Shown here in pieces: positions 29,150 to 38,940 of a DNA stretch of 64,000 nucleotides (positions are counted from its first letter, which is position 1; the number at the start of each line of letters is the position of its first letter). A program made the translations under genes and the position numbers. Source of the DNA: Massilia violaceinigra (GTDB lineage Bacteria; Pseudomonadota; Gammaproteobacteria; Burkholderiales; Burkholderiaceae_D); contig NZ_CP024608.1 in assembly GCF_002752675.1 (NCBI RefSeq), positions 4,402,001 to 4,466,000 on the forward strand. The letters run 5' to 3'. A model generated the notes under the pieces. The model ran no database searches. It was given only the letters and a program-made list of their open reading frames with translations, and was not told where the DNA came from.

Positions 29150-32100
29150 TTGAACAACTACAAGAAAACAGCGATTGCCGTGGCCGTGGCCCAGATCGCA
29201 CTGATGTCGAGCAGCGTGGCGATGGCCCAGGCCGTAACGCCTGCGCCAGTCAAGGAAAGCGCGAGCAGCGATGCCGCCGTGGTGGTCGTCAGCGGCCAGC
29301 GCGCGGCATTGAACTCGGCGCAGAAAGTCAAACAGAATTCCGACGAAATCGTCGATTCGATTGTCGCCGACGATATCGGCAAGCTGCCCGACCGCTCGGT
29401 GACGGAAGTACTGCAGCGCGTGGTGGGCGTGACGATCGACCGCACCATGAGCAAGGCCGATCCTGAACACTTTTCGGTGGAAGGCTCGGGCGTGTCGATC
29501 CGCGGCTTGAACTACGTGCGCTCGGAACTGAACGGCCGCGATTCGTTTTCGGCCAATGGCGGCCGCTCGCTCAATTTCGAGGACGTGCCGCCCGAACTGA
29601 TGGCCGGCGTCGACATCTACAAGAACCCGTCCGCGGAGCAGACCGAAGGCGCCATTGGTGGCCTGGTGAACCTGCGCACCGCCATGCCGTTCGATTTCAA
29701 GGACATGAAGGTGGCGCTGTCGGGGCAGACAACGTACTCCGCGCTGAAAAAGGGCCGCAGCTCGCCGTCGGCCTCGATGCTGTTCTCCAACCGCTGGAAG
29801 ACCGGCATCGGCGAAGTCGGCGCGCTGTTCGACCTGGCCTATTCCGAAAGCGCGACCCGCACCGACGCCCTGCAGGTCGAACCGTATTTTCCGCGCGACA
29901 ATGTCGTCCCCGGCAAAACCGTCTGGATTCCCAAGGGCGCGTCCTGGCGCACGCTCAATTTCGAGCGCCAGCGCGAAGGCGCATACGGCGCCCTGCAATG
30001 GCGCCCGAACCGTGACCTGAACACATCGCTGACGTACTTCAAGTCGCGTTACAAAATGGACTGGGACGAGCAGGCCATCTTTGCCGCCTCCAACCCGTAC
30101 AACATCCTGGTCAGTCCCGGCGCGACCTACGATGACAAGGGCGCTTTCGTGAGCGGCACACTGACCGATCCGGCCGACAAGGGCATCAACTACGGCGGCG
30201 ATACGCGCATTGCGAACCGCAAGTCCGATACCACGGACGTGTCGTGGAACCTGGTATGGCGCCCGAGCAGCAGCTGGACCTTCAAGTCGGACCTGCAAAG
30301 CATCCGCGCCAAGACCGCCAATCTCGATTCGACCGTCGCCACCGGCGTGCAGATGCCCAAGCAGCAGCTGGACCTGGGCGGCGGCAGGCCGAACCTGATT
30401 TTCGACAGCGACGACCTGGCCTACCTGGCCAATCCGAATAACTATTACTGGGCCTTCACCCAGGAGCACGCGGACCGCAGCAAGGCCAAGGGAACCGCGT
30501 GGAAGGGCGACGCCCAGTACGACTTCGATCACAAGGTGCTGCGCGATATCCGCTTCGGCGTGCGCCTGACCAAGCGTGACGCGGTCACCGAAAAAACCAA
30601 CCCGGACTACAACTGGGTCGCCGTTTCGCAGCCGTGGCAACTGGGCTGGAATATCGGCCAACTGGCGTCGCTGGGCGACCCGCGCTTTGCCGGCAACACG
30701 CGCGTGCACAACTTTAACAATTTCTTCGGCGGCAAAGTGTCGGTGCCATCGCTGGTGGTGCCAAATACCTCGCTGGCCACGGGTTACCCCGACAGCTACG
30801 CAGGACTGCACAAATACCACGACATCCTGTGTAACGAGAACGCCGCCGCCAAGGGCGCCACGCCCGATTGCGCGCCATGGAAGGCTGCATCCTACGGCAC
30901 CGATCCGGCGGGCTCGAACGAGCAGACCGAAAAGACCGGCGCCATCTACACGCAGGCGCGCTTCGGTTTCGACGATCTGGCGATGCCGATCGATGGCAAT
31001 ATCGGCCTGCGCTATGTGAAGACCGACATGAAGGCGAGCGGCTACACGGTGTTCAGCTACACCCGCCCGACCATCCCCGCAGGCTACCAGACCATCGGCC
31101 CGGCCATCCCGAACATCCCGGCGTTCGTGCGCCCGCAGGATTACAGCAATTCGTACAGCAACGTGCTGCCAAGCCTGAACCTGCGCATGAAGGCCAGCGA
31201 CAAACTGCAATTCCGCTTTGCTGTCGCCTCGGCTCTGTCGCGCCCGGATTTTTCGCAATTGCAGGGCTATACGACGCTGTCGCAGAAAGTGAACACCACC
31301 TCCAACGACGCTGCCGCCATCGTGCGCGTGAACAGCGTGGCCTTGACTGGCGAAGGCTCCGGCAATCCTGCGCTCAAGCCGGTCACGTCGCGCCAGGTCG
31401 ACCTGACGGCCGAATGGTATTTCGCACCGGCCGGCTCGCTGACCCTTGCGGTGTTTAACAAGCAGCTCAAGGACATCATCGTCGACCAGAGCTACAACTT
31501 CCAGCTGCCCGACGTGAATGGCGTGATGAACGACTTCACGGTGACCGCACCGATCAACGGCGCCAAGGGCAGGGCGCGCGGTTTCGAGCTCGCATACCAG
31601 CAGTATTTCGACAATCTGCCGCAATGGCTGTCGGGCCTGGGCGTGCAGGCCAATTTCACCTTCGTCGACGGCAAGAAGACCATGTATTCGTCGGTGTTCC
31701 AGGAATACTGCGCCGGTGGCGCCGGCAATAACGCGGCCAACCTGAACCTGAACATGAACGGCTGCGACACCAACGGCCGTGCCTTCGGCAATCTGCCGCT
31801 GTACAACCAGTCGCGCCGTTCGTACAACCTGGCGCTGATGTACGACAAAGGCCCCCTGTCGTCACGCCTGGCGTACAACTGGCGTTCGCGCAGCCTGCAG
31901 GGAGTCAATGTGAACGGCACCCGCGGCGACGATGGTACCGACACCAATCCGGCCAGTTCGACGGTCGGCGCCCACAATGTGAGCTACGGTTTGCCGACCT
32001 GGGCGGCGGCGTACGGCCAGCTCGATGCCTCGATCTTCTACAAGATCACCGAGCAACTGTCGTTCGGCCTGGAAGCGCAGAACATCAACGATGCGAAGTT

Positions 32101-32194
32101 CAGGCAGGAGATGGACCAGACAATAGGCGCCAAGGGGCGTGCCTGGTTCGTCACCGGTCCACGCTACACGGCGCAGATGCGCTACAGCTTCTGA
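29150..32194 (+). CDS. TonB-dependent receptor, oligosaccharide type
   Basis: A 1014-residue outer-membrane receptor. A signal peptide ends AMAQA; the plug domain shows VVVSGQRAALNSAQK, VADDIGKLPDRSVTEVLQRV and GVSIRGLNYVRSELNG; the barrel ends ...YTAQMRYSF with the terminal aromatic residue needed for insertion. It matches the Caulobacter/Xanthomonas-type carbohydrate receptors rather than siderophore receptors. The TTG start at 29150 has a strong GAGGAGACAAG before it. It overlaps the GH35-like gene by one base, so it very likely imports xyloglucan fragments for the enzymes encoded around it. Confidence 0.9.
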   Translation: MNNYKKTAIAVAVAQIALMSSSVAMAQAVTPAPVKESASSDAAVVVVSGQRAALNSAQKVKQNSDEIVDSIVADDIGKLPDRSVTEVLQRVVGVTIDRTMSKADPEHFSVEGSGVSIRGLNYVRSELNGRDSFSANGGRSLNFEDVPPELMAGVDIYKNPSAEQTEGAIGGLVNLRTAMPFDFKDMKVALSGQTTYSALKKGRSSPSASMLFSNRWKTGIGEVGALFDLAYSESATRTDALQVEPYFPRDNVVPGKTVWIPKGASWRTLNFERQREGAYGALQWRPNRDLNTSLTYFKSRYKMDWDEQAIFAASNPYNILVSPGATYDDKGAFVSGTLTDPADKGINYGGDTRIANRKSDTTDVSWNLVWRPSSSWTFKSDLQSIRAKTANLDSTVATGVQMPKQQLDLGGGRPNLIFDSDDLAYLANPNNYYWAFTQEHADRSKAKGTAWKGDAQYDFDHKVLRDIRFGVRLTKRDAVTEKTNPDYNWVAVSQPWQLGWNIGQLASLGDPRFAGNTRVHNFNNFFGGKVSVPSLVVPNTSLATGYPDSYAGLHKYHDILCNENAAAKGATPDCAPWKAASYGTDPAGSNEQTEKTGAIYTQARFGFDDLAMPIDGNIGLRYVKTDMKASGYTVFSYTRPTIPAGYQTIGPAIPNIPAFVRPQDYSNSYSNVLPSLNLRMKASDKLQFRFAVASALSRPDFSQLQGYTTLSQKVNTTSNDAAAIVRVNSVALTGEGSGNPALKPVTSRQVDLTAEWYFAPAGSLTLAVFNKQLKDIIVDQSYNFQLPDVNGVMNDFTVTAPINGAKGRARGFELAYQQYFDNLPQWLSGLGVQANFTFVDGKKTMYSSVFQEYCAGGAGNNAANLNLNMNGCDTNGRAFGNLPLYNQSRRSYNLALMYDKGPLSSRLAYNWRSRSLQGVNVNGTRGDDGTDTNPASSTVGAHNVSYGLPTWAAAYGQLDASIFYKITEQLSFGLEAQNINDAKFRQEMDQTIGAKGRAWFVTGPRYTAQMRYSF

Positions 32195-33843
32195 TGGCGC
32201 GCCACGTGAACCGCTTGCTCGTCGCAGCGCTTGCCGTAGCGGCCACCAGCGCGGCGGCCGCCCCACCGCTGCCGCAGCTGGTGCAAAAGGATGGGCGCCA
32301 TGCGCTCATGGTCGATGGCGCGCCGTTCGTGATGCTGGGCGCCCAGGCCCACAATTCGAGCAATTATCCGGCCGCGCTGAAAAAGGTGTGGCCGGCGATC
32401 AGGGACATGCACGCCAATACGCTTGAAATTCCCGTGGCGTGGGAACAGATCGAGCCGGTCGAAGGCAAATTCGATTTCAGCTATGTCGATACGCTGGTGG
32501 CCGAGGCGCGCAAGAACAAGGTGCGTCTCGTGCTGCTGTGGTTCGCCACCTGGAAGAACACCAATCCGCAATACAGCCCGGAATGGGTCAAGTTCGACAA
32601 CCAGCGCTTCCCGCGCATGGTCGACAAGGATGGCAAGGTCAATTACTGCATGTCGCCGTTCGGCGAAGAGACACTCAAGGCCGATAAAAAGGCCTTTGTC
32701 GCGCTGATGGCCCACATCAAGAAGATCGATGAAGCGCATCGCACGGTCATCATGATGCAGGTGCAGAACGAAGTCGGCACGTATGGGCTGGTGCGCGATT
32801 ATGGAGCGAAGGCGCAGGCGGCGTTTGCGCAGGCGGTGCCGCAGGCTGTGCTGGAGCGCCAGAAGTCGCCGGTGAAGCTGGCGGCCAGGGGCACGTGGTC
32901 CGAGGTGTATGGCGACTACGCCGAGCAGTATTTCCATACCTATGCCATCGCCAGCTATATCGGCGATATCGCCAGGGCCGGACGCGCGGTGTACAACCTG
33001 CCGATGTACGTCAATAACGCCCTGCGCGATCCGATCGAGCCGATGGCGCCGTGGAAGGGCAATTTCGCCAGCGGCGGGCCGACCTACGATGTCATCGACA
33101 TCTACAAGGCGGCCGCACCGGCGATCGATTTCGCCGCGCCGGATATCTATATGCCGCAGTCGGCCAAGTTTACGGGAACGCTCGACCGCTTCCAGCGGCC
33201 CGATAACCCGCTGATGGTGCCGGAACTCGGTAACGCGGCCACCTACGCACGCTACACCTACCAGGTGCTCGGACGCGGCGCGCTGGGGTTTGCGCCGTTC
33301 GGCATCGATTACGCCGACTACAGCAATTTCCCGCTCGGCTCCAAGCTGACCGACAAGACGATGGTCGAACCGTTCGGATCGATCTTTGCCGTGTTCCGGC
33401 CGATGGAGCGGCAGTGGGCCAAGTGGGCGTTCGAGGGCCGTACCTACGGCGTGGCTGAAAGTGACGAGCGCACCGAGCAAACGATCGCCATGAAAAACTG
33501 GAAAGCCACTGTGTCGTTTCGCCAGTGGCGCTTCGGCGAAAAGGAATGGAATCCCGAAATCAAGGATGAACCGGCGAATACCGAGAAGCCGAGCGGCGGC
33601 GTCTCGATTGCCCAGATCGGTGAGAACGAATTCATCGTCGTCGGCCAGCAGGTGCGCCTGCGGCTGGGCGGCGCCGGCAGCAACGAGGGCAAGCCGACCA
33701 TGCTGGCACGGGTGGAGGAGGGCAGTTTCGACCCTTCCGGCAAATGGGTCATGGAGCGCAACTGGAATGGCGACCAGGTCGACTACGGCATCAACCTGCC
33801 GGCCAAGCCAATCGTCCTGAAAATCAGAATCGGCACCTACTAA
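32194..33843 (+). CDS. GH35-like beta-galactosidase (DUF5597-containing)
   Basis: A 549-residue secreted enzyme with a signal peptide ending TSAAAA. The (beta/alpha)8 domain has PFVMLGAQAHNSSNYP, IPVAWEQIEPVEGKFDF, the probable acid/base Glu193 in QVQNEVGTYG and nucleophile Glu344 in MVPELGN. The carboxy part (about 400-549) matches the accessory domain seen in Cellvibrio Bgl35A-type enzymes. It would remove beta-galactose from xyloglucan side chains after defucosylation. It overlaps the receptor gene by one base and is followed by GH31 after 20 bases. Confidence 0.83.
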   Translation: MARHVNRLLVAALAVAATSAAAAPPLPQLVQKDGRHALMVDGAPFVMLGAQAHNSSNYPAALKKVWPAIRDMHANTLEIPVAWEQIEPVEGKFDFSYVDTLVAEARKNKVRLVLLWFATWKNTNPQYSPEWVKFDNQRFPRMVDKDGKVNYCMSPFGEETLKADKKAFVALMAHIKKIDEAHRTVIMMQVQNEVGTYGLVRDYGAKAQAAFAQAVPQAVLERQKSPVKLAARGTWSEVYGDYAEQYFHTYAIASYIGDIARAGRAVYNLPMYVNNALRDPIEPMAPWKGNFASGGPTYDVIDIYKAAAPAIDFAAPDIYMPQSAKFTGTLDRFQRPDNPLMVPELGNAATYARYTYQVLGRGALGFAPFGIDYADYSNFPLGSKLTDKTMVEPFGSIFAVFRPMERQWAKWAFEGRTYGVAESDERTEQTIAMKNWKATVSFRQWRFGEKEWNPEIKDEPANTEKPSGGVSIAQIGENEFIVVGQQVRLRLGGAGSNEGKPTMLARVEEGSFDPSGKWVMERNWNGDQVDYGINLPAKPIVLKIRIGTY

Positions 33844-33863
33844 AAACTATTGGAGATCACAGA

Positions 33864-36740
33864 ATGCGTCTTAAATCACTGGTGGGAACCGCTTCCTGCC
33901 TGGCGTTGATGGCTTCAGGCCACGCCCTCGCGGACACCTTCGAGAAAACCGGCAGCGGCGTGGTCGTCAAGCCCGACCAGGGCGCGGCGAAGGAAGTGCG
34001 CCTCGAGGTCATGAGCGAGAACATCATCCACGTCGTCAAATCCGACCAGCCGGGCAAGGAGTTCACGCCTTCGATGATGACGGTGGCCAAACCGTGCGCC
34101 TGCCAGTTCACGGTCAGCGATGCCGACAAGGACGTGGTGACGCTTAACGCCGGCAAGATCTCGGCCAGGGTGTCGCTGAAAACCGGCCTGGTGAAGTTCT
34201 ATAACGCCAGGGGCGACGTGTTCCTCACCCAGTCGTCCGAGCGTCTCACGCCGGTGAAGGTCGACGGCAAGCCGTTTTTGGCGATCAAGCAGGGCTTCAA
34301 TCCGGGCTTGAAAGATGCGTATTACGGCCTGGGCCAGCACCAGAACGCGCAGATGAACATGAATGGCGAGGACGTTCTGCTGGCGCAGCACAATATGGAT
34401 GTGGCGGTGCCGTTCGTTATCTCCGACAAAAACTATGGCGTCCTGTGGGATAACAATTCGATCTCGCGCTTCGGCGACCCGACACCGTACGGCCCGATGA
34501 AGCGCGACCTGAAACTGGTCGACGCCAGCGGCAAGGCCGGCGGCCTGACCGCGCGCTACTACGTGGGCGACAAGCTGGTGCTGACCCGCCACGAAACCGA
34601 CATCGACTACAAATACCTCAAGGATGTCGCCGAAAACTGGCCGAAGGAACTCGGCCCGCTGAAAGACCTGAAGGACGTCAAGGTGGTGTGGGACGCTACC
34701 CTCAGTTCGGCCAAGGCCGGCGTGCATAAGATGCAGCTGTATTCGTCCGATTACGCGACCTTGACGCTCGATGGCAAGCAGGTGCTCGACGTCTGGCGCC
34801 AGGGCTGGAACCCGTGGTACCACAATTTCGAGGTGAAGTTCGCCGCCAACAAGCCGGTCAAGCTGCACCTGGAATGGAAACCGACCGGCGGCATGATCGC
34901 GATCACGCACAACGATCCGCTGCCGCAGGCGGAGCGCCATTCGCTGACGTTTTCGTCCGAGATCGCCCAGGCCATCAATTACTACGTCATCAACGCCGAC
35001 AACATGGACAGCGTGATCGCCGGCTACCGCCACCTGACCGGACAGGCGCCGATGATGCCGAAGTGGGCCTACGGCTTCTGGCAGTCGCGCCAGCGCTACG
35101 AAACCCAGGACCAGATCCTCGGCGCGGTGCGCGAATACCGCAAGCGCGGCTGGCCGTTGGATAACATCGTGCAGGACTGGTTCTACTGGCCCGAAAACGG
35201 CTGGGGCTCGCACGATTTCGACAAGTCCCGCTTTCCCGACCCGAAAGGCATGGTCGATGAGATCCACAAGAACAATGTGCGCGTGATGCTGTCTATCTGG
35301 GGCAAGTTCTATGCCGATACGGACAACTACAAGGAATTCGCGTCCAAGGGCCACATGTGGACCAGGAACGTCGAAAACGGCGACCTTGACTGGGTCGGCC
35401 CGGGCTATAAAAATGCCCACTACGATCCGTACACGCAGGAAGCGCGCGATATCTATTATCGCCAGGTCAAGACCAAGCTCGGTGGCCTCGGATTCGATTC
35501 GTGGTGGATGGATAACAGCGAGCCGGACGTGCTGTCGAATACCCGCCCCGAGGATTTCAAGAAGCTGATCGGGCCGACCGTGTACGGCGCCGGCGAAATC
35601 ACCTACAACACCTACAGCATGCCGCACACGCAGGCGCTGATCGAGGGCCTCACACGCGACCAGCCCGATACGCGCCAGCTGATCCTGTCGCGCTCCGGTT
35701 TCGCCGGCATCCAGCGCAACGCGGTGGCGGTGTGGAGTGGCGATACGGTGGGACGCTGGAATAACCTGTACGACCAGATTTCGGCTGGTGTCAATTTCTC
35801 GATGTCGGGCATTCCCAACTGGACCCACGATATCGGCGGCTATGCCCAGGAAGTGCGCTTCCAGGGTGGCGACGTGGGCTCGGCCCAGGAAAACCGCAGC
35901 ACCGGCACCGCCACGGTCAAGCCGGAAGACCTGAAGGAGTGGCAGGAACTGAATCTGCGCTGGTTCCAGTTCGGTGCCTTTACGCCGCTGTTCCGCTCGC
36001 ACGGCGAAGTGGTCAAACGCGAGATTTACAACATCGCGCCGGACAAGTCGGAGATGCAGGACTCGATGGTGTGGTACCTGAAACTGCGCTATCGCCTGAT
36101 GCCGTACATTTACGCGTCGGCTTCGGATATCTATTACCACTCCGGCACCGTGATGCGCGGGCTGGTGATGGATTTCCCGAAGGATGACCAGGTCAAGGAT
36201 ATCAAGGATCAGTACCTGTTCGGACGCGACCTGATGGTGGCGCCGGTGCACGTGTACGGCGCGCGCGAGCGCACGGTGTACATGCCGAAAGGGGCCGCAT
36301 GGTACGACTTCTATACCGGCGCGCTGCACCAGGGCGGCAAGACGGTGGCCATGCAGGCCCCGGTCGCGCGCATGCCGCTGCTGGTCAAGGCCGGTGCGAT
36401 CCTGCCGATGGGACCCGTGACGCAGTATGTCGATGAAAAACCGGACGCCCCGGTCACGCTCAATATCTACACCGGCGCCGACGGCAAATTCAGCCTGTAC
36501 GAGGATGATGGCGTCACCAATGCCTACACCCGCGGGGAATTTACCCGCATTCCGCTCAGTTACGACGATAAAACCAAAACCGTGACCATCGGCGAGCGCA
36601 CTGGCCAGTACAAGGGCATGGTCGCCAAGCGTCAGTTCAAGGTTCGCTTCATTAAGGCTGGCGTATCGAGTTCCGACAACTTCGATCAGGCCGACAAGGA
36701 AGTCAGTTATGAGGGCAAGGCGCTGACCATCAATATGTAA
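33864..36740 (+). CDS. GH31 alpha-xylosidase with PA14 insert
   Basis: A 958-residue secreted enzyme with a signal peptide ending HALA. After the amino-terminal beta domain comes a PA14-like insert near residues 255-350 (AGVHKMQLYSSDYATLTLDG; VLDVWRQGWNPWYHNFEV), then the catalytic barrel with WPLDNIVQDWFYW and WWMDNSEPD, where Asp550 is the probable nucleophile. The PA14 insert and length are characteristic of the xyloglucan-specific Xyl31A group, which removes terminal alpha-xylose from oligosaccharides. Start ATG 33864 follows TGGAGATCAC. A strong terminator follows. The freed xylose would enter via XylFGH. Confidence 0.9.
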   Translation: MRLKSLVGTASCLALMASGHALADTFEKTGSGVVVKPDQGAAKEVRLEVMSENIIHVVKSDQPGKEFTPSMMTVAKPCACQFTVSDADKDVVTLNAGKISARVSLKTGLVKFYNARGDVFLTQSSERLTPVKVDGKPFLAIKQGFNPGLKDAYYGLGQHQNAQMNMNGEDVLLAQHNMDVAVPFVISDKNYGVLWDNNSISRFGDPTPYGPMKRDLKLVDASGKAGGLTARYYVGDKLVLTRHETDIDYKYLKDVAENWPKELGPLKDLKDVKVVWDATLSSAKAGVHKMQLYSSDYATLTLDGKQVLDVWRQGWNPWYHNFEVKFAANKPVKLHLEWKPTGGMIAITHNDPLPQAERHSLTFSSEIAQAINYYVINADNMDSVIAGYRHLTGQAPMMPKWAYGFWQSRQRYETQDQILGAVREYRKRGWPLDNIVQDWFYWPENGWGSHDFDKSRFPDPKGMVDEIHKNNVRVMLSIWGKFYADTDNYKEFASKGHMWTRNVENGDLDWVGPGYKNAHYDPYTQEARDIYYRQVKTKLGGLGFDSWWMDNSEPDVLSNTRPEDFKKLIGPTVYGAGEITYNTYSMPHTQALIEGLTRDQPDTRQLILSRSGFAGIQRNAVAVWSGDTVGRWNNLYDQISAGVNFSMSGIPNWTHDIGGYAQEVRFQGGDVGSAQENRSTGTATVKPEDLKEWQELNLRWFQFGAFTPLFRSHGEVVKREIYNIAPDKSEMQDSMVWYLKLRYRLMPYIYASASDIYYHSGTVMRGLVMDFPKDDQVKDIKDQYLFGRDLMVAPVHVYGARERTVYMPKGAAWYDFYTGALHQGGKTVAMQAPVARMPLLVKAGAILPMGPVTQYVDEKPDAPVTLNIYTGADGKFSLYEDDGVTNAYTRGEFTRIPLSYDDKTKTVTIGERTGQYKGMVAKRQFKVRFIKAGVSSSDNFDQADKEVSYEGKALTINM

Positions 36741-36754
36741 GGCGACGTTTCCGC

Positions 36755-36792
36755 AAAAGCCCGCCGGTGAGGTTCCCGGCGGGCTTTTTTTC
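36755..36792 (+). terminator. Rho-independent terminator after GH31
   Basis: AAAAGCCCGCCGG pairs with CCGGCGGGCTTTT around a short GTGAGGTTC-type loop, followed by a T run to 36792. It lies 14 bases after the GH31 stop and closes the xyloglucan operon before nosZ. Confidence 0.93.
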
Positions 36793-37005
36793 GTCCTTAC
36801 GCCTGTCCGGTAGCGAGCGCCATACGCATTCCGGCGTAGCCCGCTTACGCCTTTTCCCGCCTCCGATCGCCCGTCTTGCTCATAGGCACTGCCGGGTCGG
36901 GTCTTTACACTTATCCAGTCGGCATACGTTTCCCGAAGGTCGATGCGAACGAGCGATTGAACCAGGGGGAGCGTTCCCCCTTGCCCAGAACCGGAGAGTG
37001 AAATC

Positions 37006-38928
37006 ATGAAGAAGAACAGTCCAGCAACGTCCAGTCCCGCCATTGCCGGCAGCCGCCGCGATTTTCTCGGCAAGAGCGCCCTGGCCGGCCTGGCCACCGC
37101 AGGCGCCACCATCGGTCTGACAGGATGCAAGGAAGAGGCCGCGCCAGGCAAGGCGGCCGTGCCCGCCAAAGCCGCCGACACCGGCGAGCACATCAAACCC
37201 GGCCAGCTCGATGCCTATTACGCCTTCATCAGCGCCGGCCACGGCGGCGAAGTGCGCGTGCTCGGCCTGCCGTCGGGCCGTACCTTGAAGCGCATCCCCG
37301 TGTTCAATACCGATTGCATGGTCGGCTGGGGCATCACCAACGAATCGAAGGCGATCATGGGCACCAAGCCCGATGGCAGCCTGCAGTACACCACGGGCGA
37401 CACCCACCACGTGCACGGCAGCTACAAGGACGGCACGTACGACAGCCGCTGGCTGTTCGTCAACGACAAGATCCATTCGCGCCTGGCCCGCATCCGCATG
37501 GATACGATGGAGTGCGACAAGATCACCAGCCTGCCGAACGTGATGGGCTTCCACGGCATTTTCCCGGACAAGCGCGACCCGGTCGACGCCGCCATCAATT
37601 ACACCACGCGCGTATTCTGCGGCACCGAATTCCATACGCCGCTGCCCAACGACGGGCGCGACCTGGACGATCCGACCAAGTGGGGCTGTCTGTTTACCTG
37701 CGTCGACGCGGCCAGCATGGAAGTGCGCTGGCAGTGCCGCATCGACGGCAACATGGAGCTGGTTGCGTCGTCCTACGACGGCAAGCTGGCCGCCGCCACC
37801 CAGTACAACACCGAAGGCGGCGCCGACCTGGCCGGCATGATGTCGGCCGAGCGCGACGCCTGCGTGTTCTTCAACGTGGCCCGCATCGAGCAAGCCGTCA
37901 AGGATGGCAAGTCGACCACCATCGGCGGCTCCAAGGTGCCGGTGGTCGACGGTCGCAAGGCCGCCAACGCCGATCCCGCCACCGCGCTGACCTGCTACGT
38001 GCCGGTCGGTAAGAACCCGCACGGCGTCAACGCCAGCCCGGACGGAAAATATTTCGTTTGCGCCGGCAAGCTGTCGCCGACCGCGACCGTGATCGAACTG
38101 ACCAAGGTCCTCGGCTGGTTCGGCGGCGAAGTCAAGCAGCCGCGCGATTGCGTGGTGGCCGAACCGGAACTGGGGCTGGGTCCGTTGCACACCGCGTTCG
38201 ACGGCAAGGGCAATGCCTTTACCTCGCTGTTCCTCGACAGTCAGGTCGTGAAATGGAACGTGGATGCGTCGATTGCCCAGTTCAAGGGAGACAAGGCGGC
38301 CAAGGTGGTGCTCGACCGCATCGACGTGCATTACCAGCCGGGCCACGGCTACGCATCGATGGGTGAAACCAAGGAAGCGGACGGCAAGTATTTCAACTCG
38401 GGTAACAAGTTCTCGAAAGACCGTTTCCTGCCGGTCGGCCCGCTGCACTGCGAAACCGAGCAGCTGATCGACATCAGCGGCGCCAAGATGAGCCTGATGG
38501 CCGACCATACCGCCTATCCGGAACCGCACGACGGCATCATCGTGCGCCGCGACGTGGTCAATACGCGCCAGATTCACAACATGGCCGACTTCCCGAACGC
38601 GGTCACGCCCGAAACCGCCGGCATCGAGCGCAAAGGCAACAAGGTGCAGGTACGCATGATGTCGCAGGCGCCGTCCTTTAGCATGCCGGTGATTAAAGTC
38701 AAGGTGGGCGACGAGGTCACGCTGACGCTGACCAACTACGACAAAGTGGAAGATTTGACGCACGGTTGCGCAATTCCGACGCATAACATCAACTTTATCG
38801 TCAACCCGCAGGAAACCAAATCGGTGACCTTCAAGGCGGACCGTGCCGGTGCATACTGGATTTATTGCACCCACTTCTGCCACGCACTGCATCTGGAAAT
38901 GCGCAGCCGCCTGCTGGTCGAAGCGTAA
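37006..38928 (+). CDS. nosZ: Nitrous-oxide reductase, Tat-exported (clade I)
   Basis: A 640-residue periplasmic copper enzyme that reduces N2O to N2. The Tat signal SRRDFLGKSALAG is near residues 17-29. The body has the CuZ propeller segments (GDTHHVHGSYKDGTYD; FHGIFPDKRDPVD; GKNPHGVNASPDGKY), and the carboxy-terminal CuA site is CTHFCHALHLEM near residues 620-633. Length and Tat signal are those of clade I enzymes. Start ATG 37006 follows CCGGAGAGTG. I see no FNR/DNR box (TTGAT-N4-ATCAA) in the 213 bases between the GH31 terminator and this gene. Confidence 0.96.
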   Translation: MKKNSPATSSPAIAGSRRDFLGKSALAGLATAGATIGLTGCKEEAAPGKAAVPAKAADTGEHIKPGQLDAYYAFISAGHGGEVRVLGLPSGRTLKRIPVFNTDCMVGWGITNESKAIMGTKPDGSLQYTTGDTHHVHGSYKDGTYDSRWLFVNDKIHSRLARIRMDTMECDKITSLPNVMGFHGIFPDKRDPVDAAINYTTRVFCGTEFHTPLPNDGRDLDDPTKWGCLFTCVDAASMEVRWQCRIDGNMELVASSYDGKLAAATQYNTEGGADLAGMMSAERDACVFFNVARIEQAVKDGKSTTIGGSKVPVVDGRKAANADPATALTCYVPVGKNPHGVNASPDGKYFVCAGKLSPTATVIELTKVLGWFGGEVKQPRDCVVAEPELGLGPLHTAFDGKGNAFTSLFLDSQVVKWNVDASIAQFKGDKAAKVVLDRIDVHYQPGHGYASMGETKEADGKYFNSGNKFSKDRFLPVGPLHCETEQLIDISGAKMSLMADHTAYPEPHDGIIVRRDVVNTRQIHNMADFPNAVTPETAGIERKGNKVQVRMMSQAPSFSMPVIKVKVGDEVTLTLTNYDKVEDLTHGCAIPTHNINFIVNPQETKSVTFKADRAGAYWIYCTHFCHALHLEMRSRLLVEA

Positions 38929-38940
38929 GCCTTGTCAGCG

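Noticed and set aside
36793-37005. Search for an FNR/DNR box before nosZ
   Set aside because: No TTGAT-N4-ATCAA or close variant was seen by eye.
33915-37196. Long open frame antisense to the GH31 gene
   Set aside because: Same cause: GC-rich antisense frame without start signal or recognisable domain, crossing the terminator at 36755.
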